Positions 51,297 to 60,292 of a DNA stretch of 64,000 nt are shown here, one piece after another. The stretch's first letter is position 1, and the number at the start of each line of letters is the position of its first letter. The position numbers and the translations under genes are program-made. The stretch lies in the NCBI GenBank assembly GCA_023511295.1, contig JAIMBT010000018.1, forward strand, positions 1-64,000, in the 5' to 3' direction. A model generated the notes under the pieces. It ran no database searches. It saw nothing but the letters and a program-made list of their open reading frames with translations, and was not told the DNA's origin. The stretch comes from Alicyclobacillus sp. GTDB taxonomy: Bacteria > Bacillota > Bacilli > Alicyclobacillales > Alicyclobacillaceae.

Positions 51297-52834
51297 CCCT
51301 GCCACCTCCCGGCCAACGTGTTCAAGTCGTGCATCAGGTCCTTCGTCGCTCGATACCCCTTTTGGAAGAGGGGGTACAGCCGGTTGTACCGCTCCATCCA
51401 GTCGGTGCGCGGCTCCACGTTCGTCCCAGACCCTAGCCAGCGCTGAATGGACGCCGCGTCCTGCGACAAGGCACCTACCCCTTGGGCAGCCAGGATGGCT
51501 GCGCCGAGCGCCGGGCCGTGGCTCGCCTGTAGGACCTGCACGGGATGGCCCATCACGCTCGCGAACACTTCCATCCACAGCCGCCCGTTGGCACCGCCCC
51601 CGGAAGCCCGCCAGTCAGACGGCGTCACACCCATCTGTCGCATGACCTCCCAGCAGTCCCGCAGGCTGAACGACACCCCTTCGAGGATTGCGCGAACCAG
51701 GTGGGCAGCCGTGTGCTGCCACTGCAGCCCCATCCAGGCACCGCGCGCCTGTGGATCAAGATGCGGGCTGCGCTCACCGAGCAGGTACGGCAGAAACAGC
51801 AACCCATCCGCCCCCGGCGGCACCGTCTCGGCTTCCTGCATCAGCAGCGTGTAGACATCGTCGCCTGCGCGCGCCGCAACCGCCTGCTCCATTTGGCCAA
51901 GTCGGTTTCGGTACCACTGCAACGAGCCCCCGGCCGCCTGAGTGACGCCCATCACAAACCACCGGCCACGGCTGGCATGGCAGAAGGTATGCAGCCTGCC
52001 GCCAGGGTCCCGCAACGACCGGTCTGTGACCGCCAGCACGACACCCGACGTTCCGAACACCGCTGACACCGTGCCCGGTTCGACAATGCCGAGGCCGGTG
52101 GCGCCCGCCGCTTGGTCCCCAGCCCCCGCCACCACCGGTACGCCGGGCGGCAAACCCAGCCGCCTGGCTGCGTCCGCCGAGAGGTGACCCACGACTTCGT
52201 TCGATTCGTATACCGGTGGCAGCCAGTCCAGCGGAACGTCTGCAGCGGTACACATGTCCTCCGACCACGCGCGCTTGGCGACGTCGAGCATCAAGGTGCC
52301 CGACGCATCCGATACATCCATCGCGAACGTATCGGTCAATCGATAGCGGACGTAATCCTTCGGCAACAGCACCTTGTCAATCCGGCCGTACAGGTCCGGC
52401 TCGTGCTTGCGCATCCAGAGGAGTTTCGTGAGCGTAAAATTCGGAAGCGGCGGGTTTTCTGTGAGCCGAATCACCGTATCCCGGCCAATCCTGCGTTCCA
52501 GCTCCGCCGCCTCCGCCGCAGATCGAAGGTCGCACCAGATGATGGATGGGCGGATCACGCAGCCATCCTTGTCGAGCGGCACCAGACCGTGCATCTGCCC
52601 AGACAATCCAATACCCGCCACCGCAACGTCCCCTGCTTGCGCCAACACGTCGCGAACCGCCGTGACTGTAGCAACCCACCAATCCTCTGGGTCCTGCTCC
52701 GCGTATCCCGGTTTCGGGGTTTCCATCTCGTAGCCCGCGGATGCGACGGCCGCAATCGTCCCGTCCAAACGGACGGCAACCACTTTTGTGCCCGAGGTGC
52801 CCACATCAATGCCCAACACGACTTGTCTATCCAC
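51293..52834 (-). CDS. xylB: Xylulokinase
   Basis: 513-residue FGGY-family sugar kinase that phosphorylates D-xylulose to feed the pentose phosphate pathway. Phosphate-binding GIDVGTSGTKVVAV lies at the N-terminus; LSGQMHGLVPLD (about residue 75) is the xylulokinase signature; GAGDQAAGATG and the ASGGGANGRLWMEV C-terminal motif bind ATP. The GTG at 52834 is chosen because it gives the family-typical N-terminus MDRQVVLGIDVGT; a GGGGG run lies upstream. It overlaps the GH3 start downstream and follows the permease genes by 68 bases. Confidence 0.93.
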   Translation of the reverse strand: MDRQVVLGIDVGTSGTKVVAVRLDGTIAAVASAGYEMETPKPGYAEQDPEDWWVATVTAVRDVLAQAGDVAVAGIGLSGQMHGLVPLDKDGCVIRPSIIWCDLRSAAEAAELERRIGRDTVIRLTENPPLPNFTLTKLLWMRKHEPDLYGRIDKVLLPKDYVRYRLTDTFAMDVSDASGTLMLDVAKRAWSEDMCTAADVPLDWLPPVYESNEVVGHLSADAARRLGLPPGVPVVAGAGDQAAGATGLGIVEPGTVSAVFGTSGVVLAVTDRSLRDPGGRLHTFCHASRGRWFVMGVTQAAGGSLQWYRNRLGQMEQAVAARAGDDVYTLLMQEAETVPPGADGLLFLPYLLGERSPHLDPQARGAWMGLQWQHTAAHLVRAILEGVSFSLRDCWEVMRQMGVTPSDWRASGGGANGRLWMEVFASVMGHPVQVLQASHGPALGAAILAAQGVGALSQDAASIQRWLGSGTNVEPRTDWMERYNRLYPLFQKGYRATKDLMHDLNTLAGRWQG

Positions 52835-52902
52835 ACACACACCCCCAATCCATCTGTCTTCTCGGACCACGCACGTCCTCCGGTCCGTCCGTCTCGCGGC
52901 GG

Positions 52903-53790
52903 TTACTTGCCGAATCCAGCCAACATACCGCGCCGCAGGTACTTCCCGGCGAAGATGTAAGCGAGGATGAGGGGCAGTGCGGAGAACAGCACGACCGCCA
53001 TCGTCACGGGTACGTCGATGGTGTGCTCCCCTTGAAACTGCACGATGGCCAGCGGAAGCACCTGCACGGAGCGGCTTTGTGTGAGAACCAGCGGGAACAA
53101 GAAGTTGTTCCACGACTGGATAAATTCATAGATTCCGACCGACACCAACGCCGGCGCCGACAGCGGCGCCACAAGGTATCGGACTATCTGGAAGTCGGTC
53201 GCCCCTTCGAGCCCCATGGATTCGTACAGTTCGTTCGGAATGTCGCGAACGAAGTTGACGAGGATGAGCAGCGACAACGGTAACCCGAACGCCACCATCG
53301 GCAAAATCATGCCGATGAGCGTGTCGTACAACCCGAGTTTGTTGATGAGGATGTAAACCGGAATGATTGCCGCCTGTATCGGCAGCGCGAGTCCGACCAA
53401 GAACACGTTGAACACCGTGCGCACCGTGCGACTCTGTGAGCGAACGATGACATACGCGAGCAAGAGAGCGAACAAGACAATCAACACCACTGAACACACC
53501 GAGACAATGGCGCTATTGAGGAAGTAGTGAAAGAACCCAGACTGCAGCACCTGCGCGTAGTTGCTCAAGGTCGGGTTCGCCGGCGGCAGCCACGGCTTGC
53601 CCGTCAAATACCCGTTTTGCGTCCGAAAACTCGTCATCAACATGTAGAGCAGAGGGTACGCCGCGATGATGAGCCAGATTGTACCGAAGGTCGTAAACGC
53701 AATCCCGTGGCCAGTGATTCTCCGCTTCCGAGCGCGGTGTCTTGGCGGCATCTGCTGAACACCTGAATTCTGTGATCCCATCGTGGTCAC
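52903..53790 (-). CDS. Sugar ABC transporter permease, MalG/AraQ type
   Basis: 295 residues, six transmembrane helices, binding-protein-dependent transport family. The EAA loop that contacts the ATPase is ELYESMGLEGATDFQIVRYL. The GTG start overlaps the stop of the upstream permease gene by four bases. It pairs with that protein and the lipoprotein binding protein for xylose or xylo-oligosaccharide uptake. Confidence 0.92.
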   Translation of the reverse strand: MTTMGSQNSGVQQMPPRHRARKRRITGHGIAFTTFGTIWLIIAAYPLLYMLMTSFRTQNGYLTGKPWLPPANPTLSNYAQVLQSGFFHYFLNSAIVSVCSVVLIVLFALLLAYVIVRSQSRTVRTVFNVFLVGLALPIQAAIIPVYILINKLGLYDTLIGMILPMVAFGLPLSLLILVNFVRDIPNELYESMGLEGATDFQIVRYLVAPLSAPALVSVGIYEFIQSWNNFLFPLVLTQSRSVQVLPLAIVQFQGEHTIDVPVTMAVVLFSALPLILAYIFAGKYLRRGMLAGFGK

Positions 53791-54680
53791 GACCCCTCCA
53801 TCTGGCTTTCCATCCTGTTGAAGCCGGTAAACTTCAAAATCAGGATGGATAACAGCAAACCAGCTGCCGCGAGAATGACGGCGATGACGCTGCCCGCACC
53901 GATGTTGAGGTTGGTAAACGCCTCTTTGTACATGTGCATCGCCAGCACTTCCGTCGCGTCACCCGGTCCACCGTTGGTCACCACGTAAATCAGGTCGAAG
54001 TACGTGAGCGTGCCCGTCAGGATGAGGACGGTCGTCGTGATGATGGTGTATTTCAGCTGCGGCAGCGTGATGTGAAAGAACGACTGCAACGGGCCAGCGC
54101 CATCCAGCATCGCAGCCTCATACAGCGAGGCTGGAATCTGCCGTACGCCGCTCTGGTACAACAGCGAATTGAACGGGATGAACTGCCACGCGATGATACA
54201 GGCAACCACAAACATCGCCAGGTGCGGATTTCCCAGCCAATTCTCCGTGCCGTTGCCGATGCCGACAGCCTTCAGCAGCGAGTCAATCAGGCCGAACTCC
54301 GGATCTAGGATGTAGGACCAGGTGATGCCGATGGCGACAGCCGAGAACAGCAGCGGAATGAAGTACACCACGCCGTACACGGTGCGGTGCCGCTGCTTAC
54401 CGGCCATGAACACCCCGAGCACCAGACTCAGCGGGTTCTGCAACAACCAGCACAGCACCATCAACTCCACGGTCAGCCACAAGGAATGCACCGCCTGGCC
54501 GCTGGCAAACGCGTGAGTCCAGTTGAACAGACCGACCCAGGTGGCCTTCGAGACACCATCCCATCTCAATCCGCTGTAGTACACGGCCACCAACATGGGC
54601 ACCAGCGCAAAGGCACCGAAGAAGATGATGGCTGGCAGCATCATCACCCAACGCTGCCAATTCATGCGGGAGCCCAGCAT
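53787..54680 (-). CDS. Sugar ABC transporter permease, MalF/AraP type
   Basis: 297 residues, six transmembrane helices. EAA loop: SLYEAAMLDGAGPLQSFFHI. The partner permease overlaps its end by four bases. It belongs to the xyl operon. The ATPase is not encoded nearby, so a shared MsmK/MalK-type ATPase encoded elsewhere is presumably used. Confidence 0.92.
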   Translation of the reverse strand: MLGSRMNWQRWVMMLPAIIFFGAFALVPMLVAVYYSGLRWDGVSKATWVGLFNWTHAFASGQAVHSLWLTVELMVLCWLLQNPLSLVLGVFMAGKQRHRTVYGVVYFIPLLFSAVAIGITWSYILDPEFGLIDSLLKAVGIGNGTENWLGNPHLAMFVVACIIAWQFIPFNSLLYQSGVRQIPASLYEAAMLDGAGPLQSFFHITLPQLKYTIITTTVLILTGTLTYFDLIYVVTNGGPGDATEVLAMHMYKEAFTNLNIGAGSVIAVILAAAGLLLSILILKFTGFNRMESQMEGS

Positions 54681-54707
54681 ACGCGAACACTCCTTACCGG
54701 CCCGAGA

Positions 54708-54731
54708 GCCGGGAGGAGCAACCCTCCCGGC
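54708..54731. terminator. Intra-operon hairpin after the xylose-binding-protein gene
   Basis: GCCGGGAGG / CCTCCCGGC, 9-bp stem, 6-base loop, between the binding-protein stop and the first permease start. It probably stabilises the binding-protein mRNA or partly terminates so that more binding protein than permease is made. Confidence 0.6.
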
Positions 54732-54738
54732 CGCCGAT

Positions 54739-56082
54739 TCACTTGTTGAGGTACGAATTCATGTCGGATACAAACTGGCTCGCCGTCATCTGGCCGACCA
54801 TGAACTTGCCGAGATCTGTGTCGAGCTCATTGCCCTCTGCCGCAGGCAGCGCGGTATCCCACGACTGCTGGAAGTAGGGAGCGTTTTTCGCGAGATTGTA
54901 ATAGAACGTCTCGTAATCCGCTTCCTTCGACTGCTTCAGCTGCGCGTCGATGCCGTTGACTGCCGGCACGTAGCCGATATTCAGCAGGTCCTGGATGTTT
55001 TGGCTGTCCAGGTTGTAGTTCTTCAGAAAATTAATGGCCGCCTTTTGCTGAGCAGACGACGCAGACGCCGCAATGGAGTAGAAGTCGCTCGGGTTACCTG
55101 CGACATCCGCCGGGTCACCCTTGCCGCCCGACACGGCGGGGAACGGGAAGTACCCCAACGACGGGATGAACTGGCTGTCACTCGTCAGGATAGATCCGTA
55201 TCCCCAACTGCCCATCAACCACATCGCGGCTTTGCCGCTGTAGAAGAGCGCCGCATCCGATCCGTCGTTGGACCCGACCGAGCTGAAGCCTGGCTCGAAG
55301 GCGCCCGCCTTCACGAGATCTTGCATCATGTTCAGCGCCTTGAGGATGTCGGGGTTGTTCCACGCGTTGGCCTTACCGGCTGCGACGTCGTTGTACGGCT
55401 GTTGCCCGCCGATGCGGTCCACGAGGTACTCGAAGTACATCAAGTCCGGCCAGTTGTCCTTGCCGCCGAGCGCGATGGGGATGATGCCGTGCGACTTGAA
55501 CACCTGAACGTCCGACAACAGCTGGTCCCAGGTGGTCGGCGGCGTGAGGTGGTACTGTTGGAACAGAGTCTTGTTGTAAAAGAAATTCACGGGCTGCATG
55601 TTCCCAAACGGAACCCCGTACACCTTGCCGTTAAAGGTGACGGATTTCATCACGGATGGCAGGTACTTGTTCTTCCAGGACGGGTCGGCATTCAATGCCG
55701 ACGTCAGGTCGACGACCTTGCCAGGTGTCACATAGTTCTCCAGCCGGCCGCCGCCCCAGTTCATGAAGATGGTCGCTGCCTGGTTGGCGCCCATCGCAAT
55801 CTGCAATTTTTGTAGGTACGGCGTGGACTCAAAGTACTGCGCCGTGATGGGAGCATTGGGATTGTCCTTGTTGTAACGGGCAATCAGGTTGTTGTCGGTC
55901 TTTTCGGCGACACCACTGTCCACACTCCACAACGTCAACTGCGTCTTGGCACCGGAAGTCGCCGTTTGATTGGACGAGTTCGACGTTCCGCCTCCACCGG
56001 AGGAAGATCCACAACCAGCGACCAGTCCCGCCATTGCGAGAGCGCTTACACCAGCGACCAAGGCTTTGCTCGCTTTCTTCAC
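54739..56082 (-). CDS. Sugar ABC transporter substrate-binding lipoprotein (xyl operon)
   Basis: 447-residue extracellular binding protein of the family 1 (MalE/UgpB) type. Lipobox LVAGC in the signal peptide; Ser/Gly-rich linker; mature domain with LTLWSVDSG start and typical YGVPFGNMQPVNFFYNK and GKAAMWLMGSWG motifs. GTG at 56082 is preceded by GGGG at normal spacing; the frame also has a GTG at 56091. First gene of the xyl operon, under a sigma-A promoter and XylR operator. Ligand inferred from context: xylose or xylo-oligosaccharides. Confidence 0.9.
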   Translation of the reverse strand: MKKASKALVAGVSALAMAGLVAGCGSSSGGGGTSNSSNQTATSGAKTQLTLWSVDSGVAEKTDNNLIARYNKDNPNAPITAQYFESTPYLQKLQIAMGANQAATIFMNWGGGRLENYVTPGKVVDLTSALNADPSWKNKYLPSVMKSVTFNGKVYGVPFGNMQPVNFFYNKTLFQQYHLTPPTTWDQLLSDVQVFKSHGIIPIALGGKDNWPDLMYFEYLVDRIGGQQPYNDVAAGKANAWNNPDILKALNMMQDLVKAGAFEPGFSSVGSNDGSDAALFYSGKAAMWLMGSWGYGSILTSDSQFIPSLGYFPFPAVSGGKGDPADVAGNPSDFYSIAASASSAQQKAAINFLKNYNLDSQNIQDLLNIGYVPAVNGIDAQLKQSKEADYETFYYNLAKNAPYFQQSWDTALPAAEGNELDTDLGKFMVGQMTASQFVSDMNSYLNK

Positions 56083-56100
56083 ATTTGTCACCCCAGTTTC

Positions 56101-56126
56101 TTAAGTTTGGATGCCCAATAAACTAA
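56101..56126 (-). promoter_or_regulatory. XylR operator
   Basis: On the minus strand TTAGTTT, about 11 bases including TTGGGCA, then AAACTTAA. This closely matches the Bacillus XylR (ROK family) operator TTAGTTTGTTTGGGCAAC with its AAACTAA second arm. It covers the expected transcription start, just downstream of the -10, where a repressor would block initiation. No xylR gene is in the window. Confidence 0.88.
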
Positions 56127-56131
56127 CACCG

Positions 56132-56160
56132 AGTGTAAACCCTTTCTCTCTGGTTGACAA
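56132..56160 (-). promoter_or_regulatory. Sigma-A promoter of the xyl operon
   Basis: Minus strand TTGTCA, 17-base spacer, TACACT. The -10 ends 5 bases before the XylR operator. Within the spacer TGTAAACCCTTTCT on the plus strand resembles a CcpA cre box with two mismatches, so catabolite repression is possible. Confidence 0.8.
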
Positions 56161-56206
56161 TAGAAATGCGCAGAATTTGTTCGTCGCCCCTCCTACCTAT
56201 CAACCC

Positions 56207-56836
56207 TTATGCATCCACGTCATCCAATCTGACAAAGCGGTACCCGAGCCGTAGGCACAGCTCGATTTCGTACGGAAGTGCATCCACCGTTCCTGCCACA
56301 TGGCCGGCGCTGTGGTGCAGGAGGATGGCGCCGTTCTGCAGTGACGGCACGACATTCGCGACAATCTGCGGTCCAGGGATCCCGGACCAGTCGAGCGAAT
56401 CCACGGACCAGAACGCAATCCGGTAGCCAGCCGCGGCAACCTCTCGTGCCTGTTCCGTCAGCAATTCCCCATACGGCGGACGAAACCAGCGCGGGCGCTC
56501 GCCCGTCACCCTGTGGATGGTTTCTGTGGTCTGCGCGATTTCGCGGAGCAGTTCCGATGGTGTGACGTCTTCGGCGTGCGGATGACTCCAAGAGTGGTTC
56601 GCGATTTGGTGGCCAGCGAACACGATTCGCCTTGCCACGGACGGGTTCGCGTCCACCTGCGCACCGAGACAGAAGAAGGTCACACGGACTCCGTAGCGTT
56701 CCAGGATATCGAGTACCTTCGGTGTAAACTCCGCATCTGGCCCGTCGTCAAACGTCATTCCGAGCAGGCGGTCGGATGTCGGCAACACCCGTATCCCTGG
56801 GATTGCCTCGTGATGCCACCTCGCGCCGTCTTGCAT
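56207..56836 (-). CDS. NodB-type polysaccharide deacetylase
   Basis: 209-residue carbohydrate esterase family 4 protein without signal peptide. Metal and catalytic motifs: MTFDDGPD (catalytic base Asp plus metal Asp), HSWSHPH (metal His pair), RPPYG (motif 3), and a C-terminal HHS region (LLHHSAG). ATG at 56836 has GAGGGGGACGGG before it; the long upstream frame is not supported. It removes N-acetyl groups from chitin-, peptidoglycan- or chitosan-like glycans. It is the last gene of the oligosaccharide operon, so it may deacetylate an imported N-acetylated oligosaccharide. Confidence 0.87.
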   Translation of the reverse strand: MQDGARWHHEAIPGIRVLPTSDRLLGMTFDDGPDAEFTPKVLDILERYGVRVTFFCLGAQVDANPSVARRIVFAGHQIANHSWSHPHAEDVTPSELLREIAQTTETIHRVTGERPRWFRPPYGELLTEQAREVAAAGYRIAFWSVDSLDWSGIPGPQIVANVVPSLQNGAILLHHSAGHVAGTVDALPYEIELCLRLGYRFVRLDDVDA

Positions 56837-56876
56837 GTCCCGTCCCCCTCGTCCGTCGACTGTGGGTACAATCGGC

Positions 56877-58259
56877 TCAACGGTTCTCGTGCGCCGCTCG
56901 GCCCACAGCGTTCTCCGCGATGACGCGCTGGTACCAATAAAAACTGTCCTTCGGAATTCGAACTTGGCTGTCGTAATCCACGTAAACCAGGCCAAATCGC
57001 TTGGTGTAACCGAACGACCACTCAAAGTTGTCGAGAAGCGACCATACGTAGTAACCTCGTAAGTCGCCGCCCTCTTCGATAAATTGGTGCGCCGCTTGCA
57101 GGTGAGCGTGCAGGTACTCAATTCGGTCGCTGTCGTGCACTTGCCCTCCCACCACGACATCCGGACTCGCTGCGCCGTTTTCGGTGATGTACAAAGGCAC
57201 CTGTGTGTACGCCGCCTGAAGACGCTTCAGGAGGTCGTACAGAGCGGACGGATAAACCTCCCAGCCCATGTCGGTAACCTTGTTCCCGGTCTGCACGTGA
57301 CAGACCTCGAGCAAAGATCCGTCCGCATGGTGTTGGACGACCGACCGGCTGTAAAAGTTGACGCCCAGAAAGTCGATGGGTTGTGAGATGGTCCGCAGAT
57401 CTCCGTCCTGAACAAAGTCCAGTGGGCCGATGTGCTTCTCCAATCGTTCGATGAACGCGCTCGGATACCGGCCTGTTAAAATCGGATCGAGAAACCAGCG
57501 GTTTGCAAAGATGTCCTGCCGGCTGGCGGCTTCCACATCCGCGGGGTCGCCGCTTGCTGCGTACGCCGGCGTCAGGTTCAACGTGATGCCGATGTCCCCG
57601 CCCAGCCCCATCTGCCGAAACAACCGAACCGCTTCGCCATGCGACAACAAGAGGTGATGCGCCGCCCTGTACGCCCGGCGCCAATCCTTCAGGCCCGGCG
57701 CATGTTCCCCAAGGCCGTACCCCAGCATCGACGCGCACCAGGGTTCGTTGTGGGTGATCCACAGTGGCACCTGGTCGCCCAGCGTGAGAAACGCAGCTTC
57801 CGCGAACTCCAGGTAGTGATTGACAATCTCCCGGTTCGACCACCCGCCTGCATCCTCCAACCACTGTGGCAGGTCCCAATGGTAGATGGTCACCGCCGGT
57901 TGAATGTTGTAGTGGTGTAACTCGTCCAGGAGGCGCTTGTAGAAGTCGAATCCCTCCCGTTGCTTCCGCCCCTTCTCAGGGTACACCCGCGGCCATGCGA
58001 GGGAAAACCGGTATGACTGGACGCCGAGGTCGGCCATCCGCCGCACGTCCTCCGGATACCGGTGGAAGTGGTCGCACGCGACGTCTCCTGTGTGACCTGA
58101 CACAACTTTTCCCGGGGTCCGCGAGAACGTGTCCCAGATGGACGCACCGCGACCTCCTTCGCTGACCGCCCCTTCGATTTGGTACGACGCGGTTGCGGTC
58201 CCCCAGACGAACCCATCCGGAAACTTCCTGTATCGATGTTGGATGGCGGTACTCACCAT
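56877..58259 (-). CDS. GH1 beta-glucosidase
   Basis: 460-residue, cytoplasmic family 1 beta-glycosidase. Acid-base Glu lies in WITHNEPWCAS (TxNEP motif), nucleophile Glu in LYITENGAASP, and the N-terminal signature FVWGTATASYQIEGA is complete. Length is typical. GGGAGGG precedes ATG 58259. It sits directly after the ATPase genes of an oligopeptide-type ABC transporter, a combination seen for cellobiose and other beta-glucoside uptake systems. It should cleave imported cello- or related oligosaccharides to glucose. Confidence 0.95.
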   Translation of the reverse strand: MVSTAIQHRYRKFPDGFVWGTATASYQIEGAVSEGGRGASIWDTFSRTPGKVVSGHTGDVACDHFHRYPEDVRRMADLGVQSYRFSLAWPRVYPEKGRKQREGFDFYKRLLDELHHYNIQPAVTIYHWDLPQWLEDAGGWSNREIVNHYLEFAEAAFLTLGDQVPLWITHNEPWCASMLGYGLGEHAPGLKDWRRAYRAAHHLLLSHGEAVRLFRQMGLGGDIGITLNLTPAYAASGDPADVEAASRQDIFANRWFLDPILTGRYPSAFIERLEKHIGPLDFVQDGDLRTISQPIDFLGVNFYSRSVVQHHADGSLLEVCHVQTGNKVTDMGWEVYPSALYDLLKRLQAAYTQVPLYITENGAASPDVVVGGQVHDSDRIEYLHAHLQAAHQFIEEGGDLRGYYVWSLLDNFEWSFGYTKRFGLVYVDYDSQVRIPKDSFYWYQRVIAENAVGRAAHENR

Positions 58260-58271
58260 CTAATCCCTCCC

Positions 58272-58285
58272 TGTAGCGCTTTCAA
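58272..58285. promoter_or_regulatory. cre/LacI-type operator-like site before the GH1 gene
   Basis: TGTAGCGCTTTCAA lies just upstream of the GH1 ribosome site. The core AAAGCGCT (other strand TTGAAAGCGCTACA) resembles cre and LacI-family operators, but one base is missing from the standard spacing. Might repress expression of the last two genes only. Confidence 0.35.
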
Positions 58286-58306
58286 CTTGCGCTGGATGCC
58301 GGCGGT

Positions 58307-59305
58307 TCATGGACTGTGGTGGCAGGCGACCAAGTGTTCGCCGACGGCGGCATCTGAAGTTTGATGTTTCAGCGGTGGCATCTCTTCGCGGCAGACGTCT
58401 GTCGCGAGCGGACAGCGAAAGGCGAACGGGCATCCTCTGCGTCCTGCATCCAAATTGGGTGCCTCGTTGAATGGATTGGTCAGATTCACACGGCTGCGAC
58501 TCCCTGGCGTCGCAGCCAGCAAAAGGCGGGTGTACGGATGGAGCGGATTGCGAATCAGTTCCTTCGATTCCGCGAGTTCCATCACCTTACCGCCGTACAA
58601 CACCATAATCCGGTCGCCGAAGTAACGGGCGGAGGCCAAATCGTGCGTGATGTACAGGTAGGACAAGCCCACCTCCCGCTTCAGTTGGTTCATCAGCTCG
58701 AGGATGCCGGCCCGGATGGACACGTCGAGCATCGAGATTGGCTCGTCCGCAACGACCAACTTGGGATTTACCGCCAGCGCCCGCGCAATCGCCAGGCGCT
58801 GACGTTGACCTCCGGACAACTCATGCGGAAACTTGGCGCGCATCTCGGGCACAGGTGTCAGACCAACCTGCTCCAGCAGTTCTCCGACCTTCTGGTCCAA
58901 GACCCTCCCACGGTACCCGCGGTGTTTGCGCAGCGGAAAAATCAGATGCTTTTCGACCGTTTTCACTGGATTCAGGGACCCGAACGGATCTTGGAACACC
59001 ATCTGCACGTTCTTGCGGTACGCTTCCAACGCCGAACCGCGGATTGCGGTCACCTCACGACCTTCAAAGCGGATGACGCCGCCACTCGGCTGGTTGATGC
59101 GTACGAGCGTTCGACCAATGGTGCTTTTGCCGCTTCCCGACTCGCCGACGAGTGCCAGCACTTCGCTGCTTCCTATCGCGAAACTCACGTGGTCGACGGG
59201 GACAATCGTGCGTTTCCCGGCGCCGCCACGGACGCGAAATCGCACGACGAGGTCTGAGACCTCCATCAGGGGTGCATGGCCCGCCTGAGGCTCCGTACAT
59301 GCCAT
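58307..59305 (-). CDS. Oligopeptide-type ABC transporter ATPase, DppF/OppF-like
   Basis: 332 residues. Walker [10 protein letters not shown], signature LSGGQRQRLAIARAL, Walker B LVVADEPISMLD, H-loop YITHDLA; the Ser replacing Thr in the D-loop neighbourhood is common in DppF. The C-terminal oligopeptide-transporter extension with cysteines (CPFAFRCPLATDVC) is present. ATG start is directly after the DppD-type stop. It drives uptake with the DppD-type ATPase as a heterodimer. Confidence 0.9.
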   Translation of the reverse strand: MACTEPQAGHAPLMEVSDLVVRFRVRGGAGKRTIVPVDHVSFAIGSSEVLALVGESGSGKSTIGRTLVRINQPSGGVIRFEGREVTAIRGSALEAYRKNVQMVFQDPFGSLNPVKTVEKHLIFPLRKHRGYRGRVLDQKVGELLEQVGLTPVPEMRAKFPHELSGGQRQRLAIARALAVNPKLVVADEPISMLDVSIRAGILELMNQLKREVGLSYLYITHDLASARYFGDRIMVLYGGKVMELAESKELIRNPLHPYTRLLLAATPGSRSRVNLTNPFNEAPNLDAGRRGCPFAFRCPLATDVCREEMPPLKHQTSDAAVGEHLVACHHSP

Positions 59306-60292
59306 CTACTTCACCACCTCGTCTGCATACAGATGACACGCAATGGTCCTTCCCTCGACATCCACCTCGTTGGGGGGCACCGTCTGGCACAGCTCGGTCG
59401 CGTACTTGCACCGAGGGTGAAATGCACAGCCTGCGGGCAGGTGGACGAGGTCTGGCGGATTACCTGGAATGCCTTCAATCGTCACGGTTTCCGCCGTCAG
59501 TTCAGGAATCGCCCGGAGTAGCCCCTCCGTGTACGGGTGGTGCCGAGTGTCCATCTGCAGATCTCTGCCGTCCGTGACCTCCACGACGCGTCCCGCATAC
59601 ATGATAGCGACCTTCTCAGCCAGTTCCGCCACCAAACTGAAATCGTGGCTGATGAACAGGACCGCGAATCCCTTTGCCTTTTGCAACTCTTGTATCTTAT
59701 CGAGGATGGATTTTTGAACCACGACGTCCAAGGCGGTCGTCGGTTCGTCCATGATGACCAGGTCTGGTTCCAGCGCGATGGCGATGGCAATCACCACCCG
59801 CTGCCGCATGCCACCCGAAAGCTCATGTGGGTAACTTCGCAAGTGTTTGGGATGAATGCTGACCAATTCCATCAGCGAGACGGCTTTGTTGTGAACCTCC
59901 TGTTTGGACATCCGCGGGTGATGCGCGCGGAACACGTCCACAATCTGTTCCTCAACGGTCAGCACTGGGTTGAGTGCGTTCATCGCACTCTGAAACACCA
60001 TCGACATCCGTTTCCAGCGAAACTGTTTGAGTTCTTTATGACTCAAATCGTACACGTTCTGCCCCTGGACGATGACCTCCCCACCCATCAAAAACGCGTT
60101 GTCTCGAAGCAACCGCATGACCGCGTTGGCCAACGTGCTTTTCCCTGACCCGGACTCTCCAATGAGGCCGACGATCTCGTTTGGATAGACATTCAGCGAT
60201 ACATTTCGAACGGCTTGAACCACACCGTGGGTAGATTCGTAACCAACCGACACATTCCGAAGTTCAAGCACGGGTTGCCTGTTGGTGGACAC
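59306..60292 (-). CDS. Oligopeptide-type ABC transporter ATPase, DppD/OppD-like
   Basis: 328 residues. Walker [10 protein letters not shown], signature [15 protein letters not shown], Walker [14 protein letters not shown]-loop FISHDFS. The C-terminal Cys-containing extension ([14 protein letters not shown]) that binds an iron-sulfur cluster in some DppD proteins is conserved. GTG start, overlapping the DppC-type gene by 29 bases. Confidence 0.9.
   Translation of the reverse strand: MSTNRQPVLELRNVSVGYESTHGVVQAVRNVSLNVYPNEIVGLIGESGSGKSTLANAVMRLLRDNAFLMGGEVIVQGQNVYDLSHKELKQFRWKRMSMVFQSAMNALNPVLTVEEQIVDVFRAHHPRMSKQEVHNKAVSLMELVSIHPKHLRSYPHELSGGMRQRVVIAIAIALEPDLVIMDEPTTALDVVVQKSILDKIQELQKAKGFAVLFISHDFSLVAELAEKVAIMYAGRVVEVTDGRDLQMDTRHHPYTEGLLRAIPELTAETVTIEGIPGNPPDLVHLPAGCAFHPRCKYATELCQTVPPNEVDVEGRTIACHLYADEVVK

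Noticed and set aside
48963-51578. GH3 protein starting at 51578
   Set aside because: The extra 94 residues are antisense-like, Arg-rich and overlap xylB; the ATG at 51296 overlaps the xylB stop in a normal coupling arrangement.
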